Below are positions 22,085-29,985 of a DNA stretch of 64,000 nt, one piece after another. The number at the start of each line of letters is the position of its first letter. Position 1 is the first letter of the stretch. This DNA comes from Qipengyuania sp. ABI-127-1 (GTDB lineage: Bacteria > Pseudomonadota > Alphaproteobacteria > Sphingomonadales > Sphingomonadaceae): positions 248,001-312,000 of the forward strand of contig JALJCR010000003.1 of assembly GCA_022953095.1 (NCBI GenBank), read 5' to 3'. The notes beneath the pieces were generated by a model. The model saw only the letters and a program-made list of their open reading frames with translations, did no database searches and was not told where the DNA came from. The position numbers and the translations under genes are program-made.

Positions 22085-25000
22085 TCAGCTGGCCGGTTCT
22101 GGCTCGGTGACGGTGCTATCATCGCCGCGCTGCATCCTGTCGCGCAATCGGCCGACACCCCATCCATCCCGCGTCACCTTGAGGTAGATGGCGGGAAGGA
22201 CCAGCATGTTGAGAACTGTCGAACTCGTCAGGCCGCACAGGATCACGATGGCCATTGGGGCCTGAATCTCGCTTCCCGGCTGGCCCATCGCAATGGCCAG
22301 CGGGACGAGCGCCAGCCCGGCGGAGATGGCGGTCATCAGGATCGGCACGAGCCGTTCCTCCGCGCCGCGCCGCACGGCCTCTGCCAGATCGCTGACGCCT
22401 TCGACTGCCTGAAGGTGCTTGATATGGGTCACCATCATCACGCCGTTGCGCGTGGCGATACCGAACAGCGTGATGAAGCCGACGATTGTCGCCACGGACA
22501 GAACCCCGCCGGTCAGCCACAGGCCTACCACGCCGCCTACCAATGCCAGCGGCAGGTTGATCATCACCAGCGCCGCATCGTTGGAGGATCGGAATGCCTG
22601 GCGCAGCAGCAGGAACATCCCCACAAGCACAATCAGACCAAGTGCCAACAGCGTCCGCGTGGCGCTGGCTGCGCTTTCGAACTGTCCGCCGAGTTCGATG
22701 TGCGAACCTTGCGGGAGATCGATACCTTCCAGCGCGCTTTCAACGTCTTCGACCACGGCTCCCAGATCGCGGCCGGAGACGTTGGCCATCACCAGCTGCA
22801 TCCGCTCGACGCTCTCGCGCGTGATGGCGTTCGGTCCCTGATCGCGCACGACGTCTGCCACCGCGGCTAGTGGCAGCAATTGCCCGTCGGGCGCGGCGAG
22901 CAGCATGTTCTCCATCTGTCCGGCATCGTTGTATTGCGCCGGATCGTAGCGCACCACGACATCGGTGATAACCGGGCGCTCGACAAGCTGGCCGACTTCG
23001 GCCCCGGCAATGGCGGCCTGTATCGCGCCGGTCACGTCTTCCACGGCAAGCCCGTAATTGGCCAGATCAGCGCGGCGCAGGCGCACGCGGAGATAAGGCA
23101 CGCGGCTCTGGGTGTCCTTCTGCACATCGACCGCGCCGGGAATGGTGGAGACTGCGCTTTCCACCTGCGTGGTGATCGTCTGCAGCGTGTCGGTATCCGG
23201 CGCGAACACCTTGATCGCGATGTTGGCACGCGCGCCGGACAGGATATGGTCGATCCGGTGTCCGATGGGTTGGCCGAAGATCGCCTGAACACCGGGCACC
23301 GCACCCACGGCCCCCCGTAGGGCGGAAACAAGCTCTTCGCGATCACGGCCGTCCTCCGCAAGCGTCGCCTCGATCTCAGACGCGAAGACTTCCTGCGCGT
23401 GCGGATCGCCCGGCGCTCGGCCGGTCCGGCGCGCCGTGGTCAGCACTTCGGGCTGCGAAAGTAGAGCGGCCTCAACCTCGCTTGCCGCGCGGTCGCTGTC
23501 TTCAAGGCTGGTGCCGGGCAGAGTGGTGACATTCACCGTCAGCGAGCCTTCGTTGAACTCAGGCAGGAAGGACCGGCCCGCCAATGCGATGCCGATCCCG
23601 GCGGCAACGACCATCACCAGCGAGGCGACGGCAAGCACTTTCCAGCGGTCCAGCCAGCGCGACAGCACGCCGTCATACCAGCCTTTCATGCGGACAACCC
23701 ATTTCGGCTCGTTGCCGACATCCTCGGGCCTGCGACTGAGGAGGTCGTAGCTGAGCGCCGGGGTCAGCGTGAGCGCCACGGCGAGACTGGCCAGCAGCGA
23801 TACGCCATAGGCCAGTGCAAGGGGTTGCAGCAGCCTGCCTTCGATGCCCGTCAGGCCGAAGATCGGCAGGAAGACAAGCAGGATGATCAGGGTCGCGAAG
23901 ATGATCGCGCCTTGGACCTCGCTGGTGGCTGCGGCGACGACCTTGACGTCGCTTTGCCGCTCTCCCTCGGGCTTCTCGCGCTCCAGGCGCAATCGCCGGA
24001 CCACGTTCTCGACCACGATGATCGCATCGTCGACCAGCATGCCGAGCGCAATGGCAAGCCCGCCCAGGGTCATCGTGTTGATGGTGCCGCCGCCTGAATT
24101 GATGACGATGATCGCGCTCACCACCGAAACCGGAATCGCCGCCAGCGCGACGGCAGTCGCGCGCCAGCTCACGAGGAAGATGAAGACGATGATCGCGACG
24201 AGGACCAATCCTTCGATCAGCGCGGTCGTCACGTTGTCTACAGAACGCTGGATGAAGTCCGACTGGCGGAAGACCTGCGTCTCCAGCACCATGCCTTCGG
24301 GCAGGGTGCGCTGGATCTCGGCGAAGACCGTGTCGAGCCGGTCGGTCAGTTCGAGTGTATTGGCACCGGGCTGCTTCTGGATGGCGAGGATCACGGCAGG
24401 CTCGCCGTTGAACGCTCCGGTGCCGCGCTTCAGACCTTCGCCGATGCGGATTTCGCCCACTTCGCGCGCAAGCACGGGCAGGCCACCTGTCTCGCCGACC
24501 ACTACGTTGCCGAATTCCTCTGCCGTGGCGGCACGGCCCACGCCTTCGATCAGCAGCTCCTGTCCGTTCTCGACGACGACACCCGCGCTCTGATTGGCGC
24601 TGGCACTGCTCATCGCCTCCACCACCTGATTGAGGCCGATGCCGCGCGCCGACAGCCGCGCCGGATCGACCAGCAGTTGCACCTGTCGCTCGTCGCCGCC
24701 GATGGTCATCACCTCGGCAATTCCGGGCACCGACATCACGCGGCGGCGGACGATCCAGTCGGCGGTAGATTTGAGTTCCATCGGGCTCGCCGTGTCGGAC
24801 CGCATGGCCACGAACATGATCTCGCCCATCACCGAACTTGCCGGGGTCATGTGCGGCGGAGGAACATCGTCGGGCAGTTCGTCGGTCGCGGTCTGGAGCC
24901 GTTCGGCGGTGACCCGGCGTGCCTGTTCCGGCTCGGTCGACCAGTCGTATTCCATCGTCACGACGGCAAGGCCGGTCGCGCTGTTCGAACGGATACGCCG

Positions 25001-25237
25001 CAATCCCGGCGCACCGTTCAACGCGGTTTCCAGCGGGATGGTGATACGCTGCTCGACCTCGGTTGGCGTATAGCCGCCCGCATCGACCACCACTGTGACG
25101 GTCGGCGCGGTGAGGTCGGGCAGCACGTCGACCGGCGTGCGCATGGCAGTCCAGGCCCCGAACGCCGTCAATAGCAGCGCAATGGCATAGACTGCGATCC
25201 GGTTTTCGAGACTCCAGCGGACGAGACGTTCAAGCAT
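22085..25237 (-). CDS. heavy-metal efflux RND pump, CusA/CzcA family
   Basis: 1050 residues, normal for HME-RND permeases. N-terminus MLERLVRWSLENRIAVYAIAL; the porter-domain start VDVLPDLTAPTVTVVVDAGGYTPTEVEQRI is diagnostic. TM4 reads GGLAIALGMLVDDAIIVVENVV. The DFG aspartate of CzcA (D402) is replaced by Ala, as in CusA, while D403/D404 and E410 are kept. It would form the inner-membrane proton-driven part of a tripartite efflux complex with the adaptor and outer-membrane channel encoded just upstream. The metal cannot be settled from sequence alone. The frame is open well upstream, but the ATG at 25237 gives the family N-terminus and is 11 bases after the adaptor stop. Confidence 0.9.
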   Translation of the reverse strand: MLERLVRWSLENRIAVYAIALLLTAFGAWTAMRTPVDVLPDLTAPTVTVVVDAGGYTPTEVEQRITIPLETALNGAPGLRRIRSNSATGLAVVTMEYDWSTEPEQARRVTAERLQTATDELPDDVPPPHMTPASSVMGEIMFVAMRSDTASPMELKSTADWIVRRRVMSVPGIAEVMTIGGDERQVQLLVDPARLSARGIGLNQVVEAMSSASANQSAGVVVENGQELLIEGVGRAATAEEFGNVVVGETGGLPVLAREVGEIRIGEGLKRGTGAFNGEPAVILAIQKQPGANTLELTDRLDTVFAEIQRTLPEGMVLETQVFRQSDFIQRSVDNVTTALIEGLVLVAIIVFIFLVSWRATAVALAAIPVSVVSAIIVINSGGGTINTMTLGGLAIALGMLVDDAIIVVENVVRRLRLEREKPEGERQSDVKVVAAATSEVQGAIIFATLIILLVFLPIFGLTGIEGRLLQPLALAYGVSLLASLAVALTLTPALSYDLLSRRPEDVGNEPKWVVRMKGWYDGVLSRWLDRWKVLAVASLVMVVAAGIGIALAGRSFLPEFNEGSLTVNVTTLPGTSLEDSDRAASEVEAALLSQPEVLTTARRTGRAPGDPHAQEVFASEIEATLAEDGRDREELVSALRGAVGAVPGVQAIFGQPIGHRIDHILSGARANIAIKVFAPDTDTLQTITTQVESAVSTIPGAVDVQKDTQSRVPYLRVRLRRADLANYGLAVEDVTGAIQAAIAGAEVGQLVERPVITDVVVRYDPAQYNDAGQMENMLLAAPDGQLLPLAAVADVVRDQGPNAITRESVERMQLVMANVSGRDLGAVVEDVESALEGIDLPQGSHIELGGQFESAASATRTLLALGLIVLVGMFLLLRQAFRSSNDAALVMINLPLALVGGVVGLWLTGGVLSVATIVGFITLFGIATRNGVMMVTHIKHLQAVEGVSDLAEAVRRGAEERLVPILMTAISAGLALVPLAIAMGQPGSEIQAPMAIVILCGLTSSTVLNMLVLPAIYLKVTRDGWGVGRLRDRMQRGDDSTVTEPEPAS

Positions 25238-25248
25238 TGTCCGGCCCC

Positions 25249-26778
25249 TCAGTGCGCATGGCCGTGGCCGAACGCGCCGGGCGTTGCCGCCGCTGCACGC
25301 ACGGCAGAGGCACCTTGCGACACTACGCGCTCGCCCGCCTCGATCTGGCCTTCCACGGCTACACGTTCGCCGCTGCGGGACAGCACGGTCACAGCGCGGC
25401 GCTGGAACGTCTCTCCGCCCAGCATCACGTAGACGACGTCCTGCCCGCCCTCGTTCAGGATTGCGCCTGCAGGGATGGTCAGCCGCTCGGTCGCAGTTCC
25501 GGTGCGCAAGCTGGCCTGCAATCGCTGGCCCGGTCGAACCGCGCGGCTGTTCCAGGCGAAAATGACCGGCAGTGTGCGGGTGGCCGGATCGATAGCGGCT
25601 CCGCGCTGGACCAGCGATACATCGCCGCGTCCGAGCGAGATGGTTTCGCCCGGCAATCTGAGTTCGATGCCCTGCGGACTGCCAACCTGCGCAGCAAGGC
25701 TTTCGGGAACACGTGCCACCAGCCACAAGGCAGCCGGATTGCCGATGCGCATAAGCTGTTCACCCCCTTGCACACCCTTGCCTTGGACGAGCGAACTTTC
25801 GAGGATTTCTCCCGAAATGGGCGCAACCACCGGCACACCGGCTCCGCCACCGGCCACGGCATTGCGCCGCTGCTTGGCCGAACGCAGTTGCGCTTCGGCG
25901 AGCCGCAGGTCGGTTCGCGCTTCGTCCAGGCGCCGCGCCGGAACCGCTTCGGCCTCGACGAGGCTATTCATCCGCGCAACTTCGCGCGCCGCGGCGTCGC
26001 GGGCGATGGACGCCTCGTTGACTGCAAGCTCGAGCGTGGCGACATCCTCGCCCCCGCCAAGGGTCGAGGAAATGCTCGCAAGCGTCTGTCCGCGGCGGAC
26101 AAAGCTGCCCGACGAATAGACCCGCGGCGCGCGCACGATACCATCGACAGGCGCGGAAACGATGGCCTCGGCCTGTGGCTGCATCTGCACGTCGACCGTC
26201 ACCGGCACGGTTTCGGCAAGCTCCTCCATCGTGGCGGGTGCGGTCATGAAGGGAATGCGCCACTGAACTTCCTTGGTGAAGGCGATAGCGCCCTCGATCT
26301 CGGTTTCGGGCGGGGCCGCCTCTGCCCCTTCCTCACTGGTGGCATAGACGGTGACGTCGCCAAGATCGTGCGAGGACACACCGCGCGGGTTGTCGAGCAC
26401 GAGCCGCAGGCGTGCCGTGCCGCTCTTGGAAGCGGTCATCAGCGGGCGGAAAATTCCTTCGACATCGCTAGGCCCGGCCTCCGCCGTATCGGTCGATCCG
26501 TCGGGCCATCTCAGTTCTGCAGTCAGTGTGCCGTCGGTCACCGGATCATAGCTGTCGAGCCAGGTCAGGTGAGCGTCGAACCGGCGGTTCTTGCCCATGA
26601 CCAGCGGTCTGTATTCGACGAACAGCTCGGTCGTCTCGGTAAAATCAGTGACCACGATCCCGCCACCTCCGTGCCCATGCGCCTCTTCGGCGGGCGCATC
26701 GGCACCGCTGCCGCAGGCGGCCAGCGACAGGGGCAAGAGGGCAGCTAGGCAAGCTGCGAACAAGCGGGATCGGGTCAT
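25249..26778 (-). CDS. RND periplasmic adaptor, lipoprotein type, with extra N-terminal domain
   Basis: 509 residues. Lipobox LSLAAC gives a lipidated Cys near residue 22. Residues about 25-185 are a beta-rich domain (TDFTETTELFVEYRPLVMGKNRRFDAHLTWL), followed by the HlyD-like core: biotinyl-lipoyl half AEAIVSAPVDGIVRAPRVYSSGSFVRRGQTLASI, a helical hairpin (REVARMNSLVEAEAVPARRLDEARTDLRLAEAQLRSAKQRR), the second half APISGEILESSLVQGKGVQGGEQLMRI and a beta-barrel. Histidine clusters at both ends (HGHGG after the lipobox, GHGHAH at the C-terminus) suggest metal binding. The protein links pump and channel, and the extra domain may be a metal-binding chaperone-like module. Confidence 0.88.
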   Translation of the reverse strand: MTRSRLFAACLAALLPLSLAACGSGADAPAEEAHGHGGGGIVVTDFTETTELFVEYRPLVMGKNRRFDAHLTWLDSYDPVTDGTLTAELRWPDGSTDTAEAGPSDVEGIFRPLMTASKSGTARLRLVLDNPRGVSSHDLGDVTVYATSEEGAEAAPPETEIEGAIAFTKEVQWRIPFMTAPATMEELAETVPVTVDVQMQPQAEAIVSAPVDGIVRAPRVYSSGSFVRRGQTLASISSTLGGGEDVATLELAVNEASIARDAAAREVARMNSLVEAEAVPARRLDEARTDLRLAEAQLRSAKQRRNAVAGGGAGVPVVAPISGEILESSLVQGKGVQGGEQLMRIGNPAALWLVARVPESLAAQVGSPQGIELRLPGETISLGRGDVSLVQRGAAIDPATRTLPVIFAWNSRAVRPGQRLQASLRTGTATERLTIPAGAILNEGGQDVVYVMLGGETFQRRAVTVLSRSGERVAVEGQIEAGERVVSQGASAVRAAAATPGAFGHGHAH

Positions 26779-26805
26779 AATCAGGATACTCGAAAGGTCA
26801 GGCTA

Positions 26806-26997
26806 TCAATGTTCGTGCGGCACGGATTCGTCGTGCGGCTCTTCCTCGGCGACGGGTTCGGCCACCGGCTCGGGCGCATCATTATCGTCGTCCATCACCG
26901 CCGTTTCGGTTTCGGCGGCATCCTCGCTCGCGGACTCGCCGCACGCGGCTAGGGCAAACATTGCCGGAATGGCGGCAAGCATCATCGTTTTCTTCAT
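26806..26997 (-). CDS. small acidic, His-containing lipoprotein
   Basis: 63 residues: signal peptide MKKTMMLAAIPAMFALAAC with a lipobox (LAAC), then a very acidic tail (ESASEDAAETETAVMDDDNDAPEP) ending in HDESVPHEH. Its start overlaps the TolC-family gene's stop by one base (TGATG), so it is translationally coupled. Acidic residues and histidines suggest periplasmic metal capture, but no family is recognised. It lies 27 bases before the adaptor gene and fits the operon as an accessory metal-binding lipoprotein. Confidence 0.65.
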   Translation of the reverse strand: MKKTMMLAAIPAMFALAACGESASEDAAETETAVMDDDNDAPEPVAEPVAEEEPHDESVPHEH

Positions 26998-28196
26998 CAG
27001 TAAGTCCTTCCAATGGCTAGGTCGTATTCGACGGCCGCAAGGGCCGCACTGGTTGCGAGCGCGATCACCGACAGGTCGGCCTCGCGCGCGGCTTCGTAGG
27101 CGTCGAGGAGTTCCACGACGCCAATCTCTCCCGCCTGGTAGGCGGTTTCGGCAATGGTCCCGAGGCGTCCGGCATCTTCGCGCGCACCGGCGGCAGTCAC
27201 GGCCGCATCGCGCGCGGCAGCAAGCCGCGCAGCAGCAGCATTCTGCTCCGCTTCAGCCCGGCGGCGGGCAATGAGAAGCTCGGATTCCAGCGCGGCGGCA
27301 CGGGCCTCTTCACGCCGCACGGCAGCGGAACCCGAGTTCCACAACGGAACGGTGACGCCGACGGAAACGACGGGCCCATAGGCGGTGTCGATCCCATCAT
27401 CCCGACGCAGCACGCCAGCGCCTACGGCAAGCTGCGGCAAGCGGGCCTGGTCGGCAGCGCGAACACGGTATTGCGCCGCCTCGATCCGGCGCTCGTCGGC
27501 GACAAGATCGGCTCGCTCACCCAGCTCCGCTGCGCTTGCAACACGCGTGATGGCTTCGCGTTCGACCTGCGGGTCCGCGATTCCGGTGAGCGATGCCAGC
27601 GCGGCGCAATCGGCAGCGACATCGCCGCGTGCCCGAGCCAGCTGCGCCTCGGCAGCCCGCCGTTCGACCCGCACTCGGCGCACGTCGTAAACGGCGGTAT
27701 CGCCTGCCTCGGCGCGCGCTGTGGAGACCCGCTCTGCCTCGGCCAGTTCATCGGTATAGCGCTGCCAGACGTCGAACTGCGCGCTCGCAGCGGCGCATTG
27801 GACATAGGCTTGGCGCACTTCAGCCACGAGCACTTGGCGACGCCGCTTAATCTCGGCCTCCGTCGCAAGACCATCGGCGCGTGCAGCGTCGCGGAGCGAT
27901 CCGCGCCGCCCGTTCAGATCGATGGGCTGGACGATGCCCAGCTGGTATTCGTTCTCACCGCCTGCGCCCTCGCGCGACAGCTCGACAATCGGATTGTCAC
28001 GCGGGCCGATGGCGTCGATCTCAGCCGCCGAAGCCGCGCGTTCGGCATCGTCACGAGCGGAAATGCCCTGGCGCGCGAGGGCACGCTCGATCGCCGCATC
28101 TTCGTCGACAACGTTCTGCGTTTGCGCCGCAACGGGCATGGCGCACAACAGAATTGCAATGGGAATGGATGCATCGTGCATCCGCAATTTGGGCAT
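26997..28196 (-). CDS. TolC/CzcC-family outer-membrane efflux channel
   Basis: 399 residues with a signal peptide (IPIAILLCAMPVAAQ). Helical, Ala/Arg/Glu-rich duplicated halves are characteristic of outer-membrane efflux proteins: LRDAARADGLATEAEIKRRRQVLVAEVRQAYVQ in the first half, ESELLIARRRAEAEQNAAAARLAAARDAAV in the second. Motifs YQAGEIGVVELLDAYEAAREADLSV and VSVGVTVPLWN mark the second helical hairpin and strand pair of CzcC/CusC-like channels. It forms the trimeric outer-membrane exit duct of the pump. It follows the His-rich gene by 48 bases. It is at the short end for the family but complete. Confidence 0.85.
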   Translation of the reverse strand: MPKLRMHDASIPIAILLCAMPVAAQTQNVVDEDAAIERALARQGISARDDAERAASAAEIDAIGPRDNPIVELSREGAGGENEYQLGIVQPIDLNGRRGSLRDAARADGLATEAEIKRRRQVLVAEVRQAYVQCAAASAQFDVWQRYTDELAEAERVSTARAEAGDTAVYDVRRVRVERRAAEAQLARARGDVAADCAALASLTGIADPQVEREAITRVASAAELGERADLVADERRIEAAQYRVRAADQARLPQLAVGAGVLRRDDGIDTAYGPVVSVGVTVPLWNSGSAAVRREEARAAALESELLIARRRAEAEQNAAAARLAAARDAAVTAAGAREDAGRLGTIAETAYQAGEIGVVELLDAYEAAREADLSVIALATSAALAAVEYDLAIGRTY

Positions 28197-28244
28197 GGAT
28201 TCCTCCGCGTGAACTGACAGCCGGGCAGCCGCCCGGCAGGAACG

Positions 28245-28607
28245 TCAGATCGCGCGGGGTGGTCGCAAAAAGGAATCCGGGCGTGAAAGCACCCTGAGGC
28301 GAAGTTCCGTCAGACCTTCTGCGGAGCGGGCACCGATCACTGTCTTGACCGGAGAAATCTCCGGCAGCGGTATGTCTCCACTTACGGCGAAGGCTGGCTT
28401 GTGATCGTGCGTGAGATCGCCCGGCGCATCATCCTGCTCCGTCGGATCTTCGTCAGTCGGCGAATGTTCGTGAGCGTGGTCATCGTGGTGCGAATGCACC
28501 GCACCGACCGAACTCAGATCCTCATGCCCGCTCAAGTGCGCGCCCCACGCAGCACGCGGCACGATCAGCGCGCTTACGAGCAGGACGAGGGCGAGAAACC
28601 GGATCAC
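28245..28607 (-). CDS. His-rich exported protein leading the efflux operon
   Basis: 120 residues if started at the GTG at 28607, which places a signal-like hydrophobic segment at the very N-terminus (IRFLALVLLVSALIVPRAAWG). An ATG 126 bases upstream would put about 42 odd residues ahead of it. The mature part has a His/Asp/Glu cluster HSHHDDHAHEH and DLTHDHKPA, a likely divalent-metal site, and ends in a basic tail. Similar short His-rich proteins commonly precede czc-type efflux genes and are thought to bind metal in the periplasm. No obvious ribosome-binding site was found before the GTG. Confidence 0.6.
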   Translation of the reverse strand: MIRFLALVLLVSALIVPRAAWGAHLSGHEDLSSVGAVHSHHDDHAHEHSPTDEDPTEQDDAPGDLTHDHKPAFAVSGDIPLPEISPVKTVIGARSAEGLTELRLRVLSRPDSFLRPPRAI

Positions 28608-29238
28608 ATAGCTGCGATAACCGGCAGGGGCGTGTAACGCAATGTCGATCAATTCACTTGGTGCGCTAGTCGTCCGCTTTTGGAGTCTCAACGGCGATCC
28701 GCGAATGACTGGGATGGGGCGCAGAGCTGGCATCGAGTGATACTGTCTATCGTACGCGAAGCGCGTGCGCGGGAAATCGAGCTCAGTTTCCCCAGAAGAG
28801 TGGGGTATTGCTGGGGGTATTAGGCGCTGTCTGCGTCATATTAATACATTATTGCCAATAGCTTATCGTGGCAAAGTGAATCCCTCCTGCTCCGCCATTT
28901 CACCCTCCGCGCCGAAGACGGAAAGGCTGCGATCGGGTGAAAGTATCCCATATGGGATATTAAGCCCTCGCTCCCTGCCTGGTAGCCATCCTCACGCAGA
29001 CAGCGCCGACGGGCGCTACTCGGTTCGAGATGGATGGGAAGCTGTGTTGCCCGGTGACGCGTCATATGCGCCGCAGCAATGCGCTGCGCTGGGATAAGGC
29101 GGGTTCTCCCCTTCATCGAGATCTTCGAAGCGTCATCGACGATCCGCGGCGCTTCGTTGCGCGGCGGCGGACCATCTCGCCCCTCCAGGTGCAGACCCGT
29201 CGCCGCTTCAGCATTCAACAAGCGAAAGGTCCGTTCAC
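28608..29238. other. 631-base intergenic region with a palindrome
   Basis: Promoters of the leftward efflux operon and of the rightward secreted-protein gene must lie here. Short frames on both strands have no ribosome-binding site and improbable composition. One palindrome, at 28944-28959, belongs to the TCCCA-NN-TGGGA group. Confidence 0.5.
28944..28959. promoter_or_regulatory. palindrome TATCCCATATGGGATA, member of the TCCCA-NN-TGGGA group
   Basis: A perfect 16-bp palindrome sharing the TCCCA-NN-TGGGA core with the two sites flanking the LuxR-type gene. The outer arms differ (TA instead of ATG), so it may be a weaker site or the target of another regulator. It lies 280 bases before the Cys-repeat protein gene. 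Confidence 0.55.
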
Positions 29239-29550
29239 ATGCGTATTCCAGTTATCGCCCTCTCGATCACGCTAGCAATCGGGACAATGCCTGCTTTCCT
29301 GGCGCCCCTCTCGGCTCAGCAATCCTCGACCGAGGTTGCCAAGGACGGTTCGTGCCCCACGGGTTTCAAGGCGAGCGGATCGTCCTGCAAGTCTTCGGGC
29401 AAGGTTGCGATCGTTCGGCTGGGGTCGTGCCCTACCGGCTTCAAGAGCTCGGGAAACTACTGCGTCGGTGGTAAGGGCGATTATGCAGAGGTGCGCGATG
29501 GATCGTGCCCCTCCGGTCTCAAATCCTCGGGCCGCTACTGCGTCAAGTAA
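29239..29550 (+). CDS. secreted protein with three Cys-containing repeats
   Basis: 103 residues. A signal peptide, MRIPVIALSITLAIGTMPAF to about PLSAQ, is followed by three near-identical units: DGSCPTGFKASGSSC, LGSCPTGFKSSGNYC and DGSCPSGLKSSGRYC, spaced about 24-29 residues apart. Each unit has two cysteines, suggesting one disulfide per repeat in the periplasm or outside the cell. The family is not recognised; the repeat resembles small secreted repeat proteins seen in marine alphaproteobacteria. It is next to the LuxR-pseudohydrolase gene, so a functional link is possible. Function unknown. Confidence 0.7.
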   Translation: MRIPVIALSITLAIGTMPAFLAPLSAQQSSTEVAKDGSCPTGFKASGSSCKSSGKVAIVRLGSCPTGFKSSGNYCVGGKGDYAEVRDGSCPSGLKSSGRYCVK

Positions 29551-29898
29551 CCGCAATCCGAAGAACGCGGCGGGCAGCATCGTGCAGACACGGTGCTGCC
29601 CATTTTCCATGGCTGCGCCGATACGCAAGGCGCCGCACTAGGCCCTCGGCAGGATGCTTGGCGCGCCCTCTCAACGATAGGGCGGTTTCGCGGATCGATG
29701 GCGCGGCGGCCGTGTCGGTCGCCAACCCTTGTCTGCGTTCTCACGCAACCGTCCGGGACGGGGAGGGGCCGTTCGCGGATACGAACGGCCCCGGCGGGAC
29801 GAATGATGACAAGCATCATCACGGGTCGCAACTGTGTCCCGCCAAGTAGAATGCCCGGCCAGTCCACCACTGTATAGGAGTGAGTTTTATTTGCGCGC
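29551..29898. other. intergenic with a strong hairpin
   Basis: 348 bases. A perfect 11-bp stem GGGGCCGTTCG/CGAACGGCCCC with a six-base loop lies at 29766-29793. There is no T-tract, so it may be a Rho-type end, an mRNA-stability element or an operator. No gene seen. Confidence 0.5.
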
Positions 29899-29916
29899 AT
29901 GTCCCAAATGGGACAT
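29899..29916. promoter_or_regulatory. operator palindrome ATGTCCCA-AA-TGGGACAT
   Basis: A perfect inverted repeat with 8-bp arms, centred 79 bases before the start of the LuxR-type gene. The same arms occur at 31739-31756 before the next gene. LuxR-type regulators bind palindromes of about this size, so autoregulation is probable. Confidence 0.7.
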
Positions 29917-29985
29917 TCCTGCATTGTTCGATCGCTCCTAGCTTTGCTTGCTGATCATCTCAGTCCAGCGGATCGCAACGCTCTT

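Noticed and set aside
22085..25726. RND pump read from an upstream start, giving 1213 residues
   Set aside because: The extra N-terminal part is antisense shadow of the adaptor gene; family length and N-terminus fit the ATG at 25237.
25237..26748. Long open frame opposite the efflux adaptor
   Set aside because: The minus strand encodes a complete adaptor with lipobox and lipoyl motifs; the plus-strand product is low-complexity.
28841..29221. 126-codon minus-strand frame before the Cys-repeat gene
   Set aside because: No ribosome-binding site, improbable composition, and it spans the palindrome and the promoter region.
29899..29985. Upstream ATG for the LuxR-hydrolase gene
   Set aside because: That ATG is part of the operator palindrome and has no ribosome-binding site; the ATG at 29986 fits better, although neither has a strong site.
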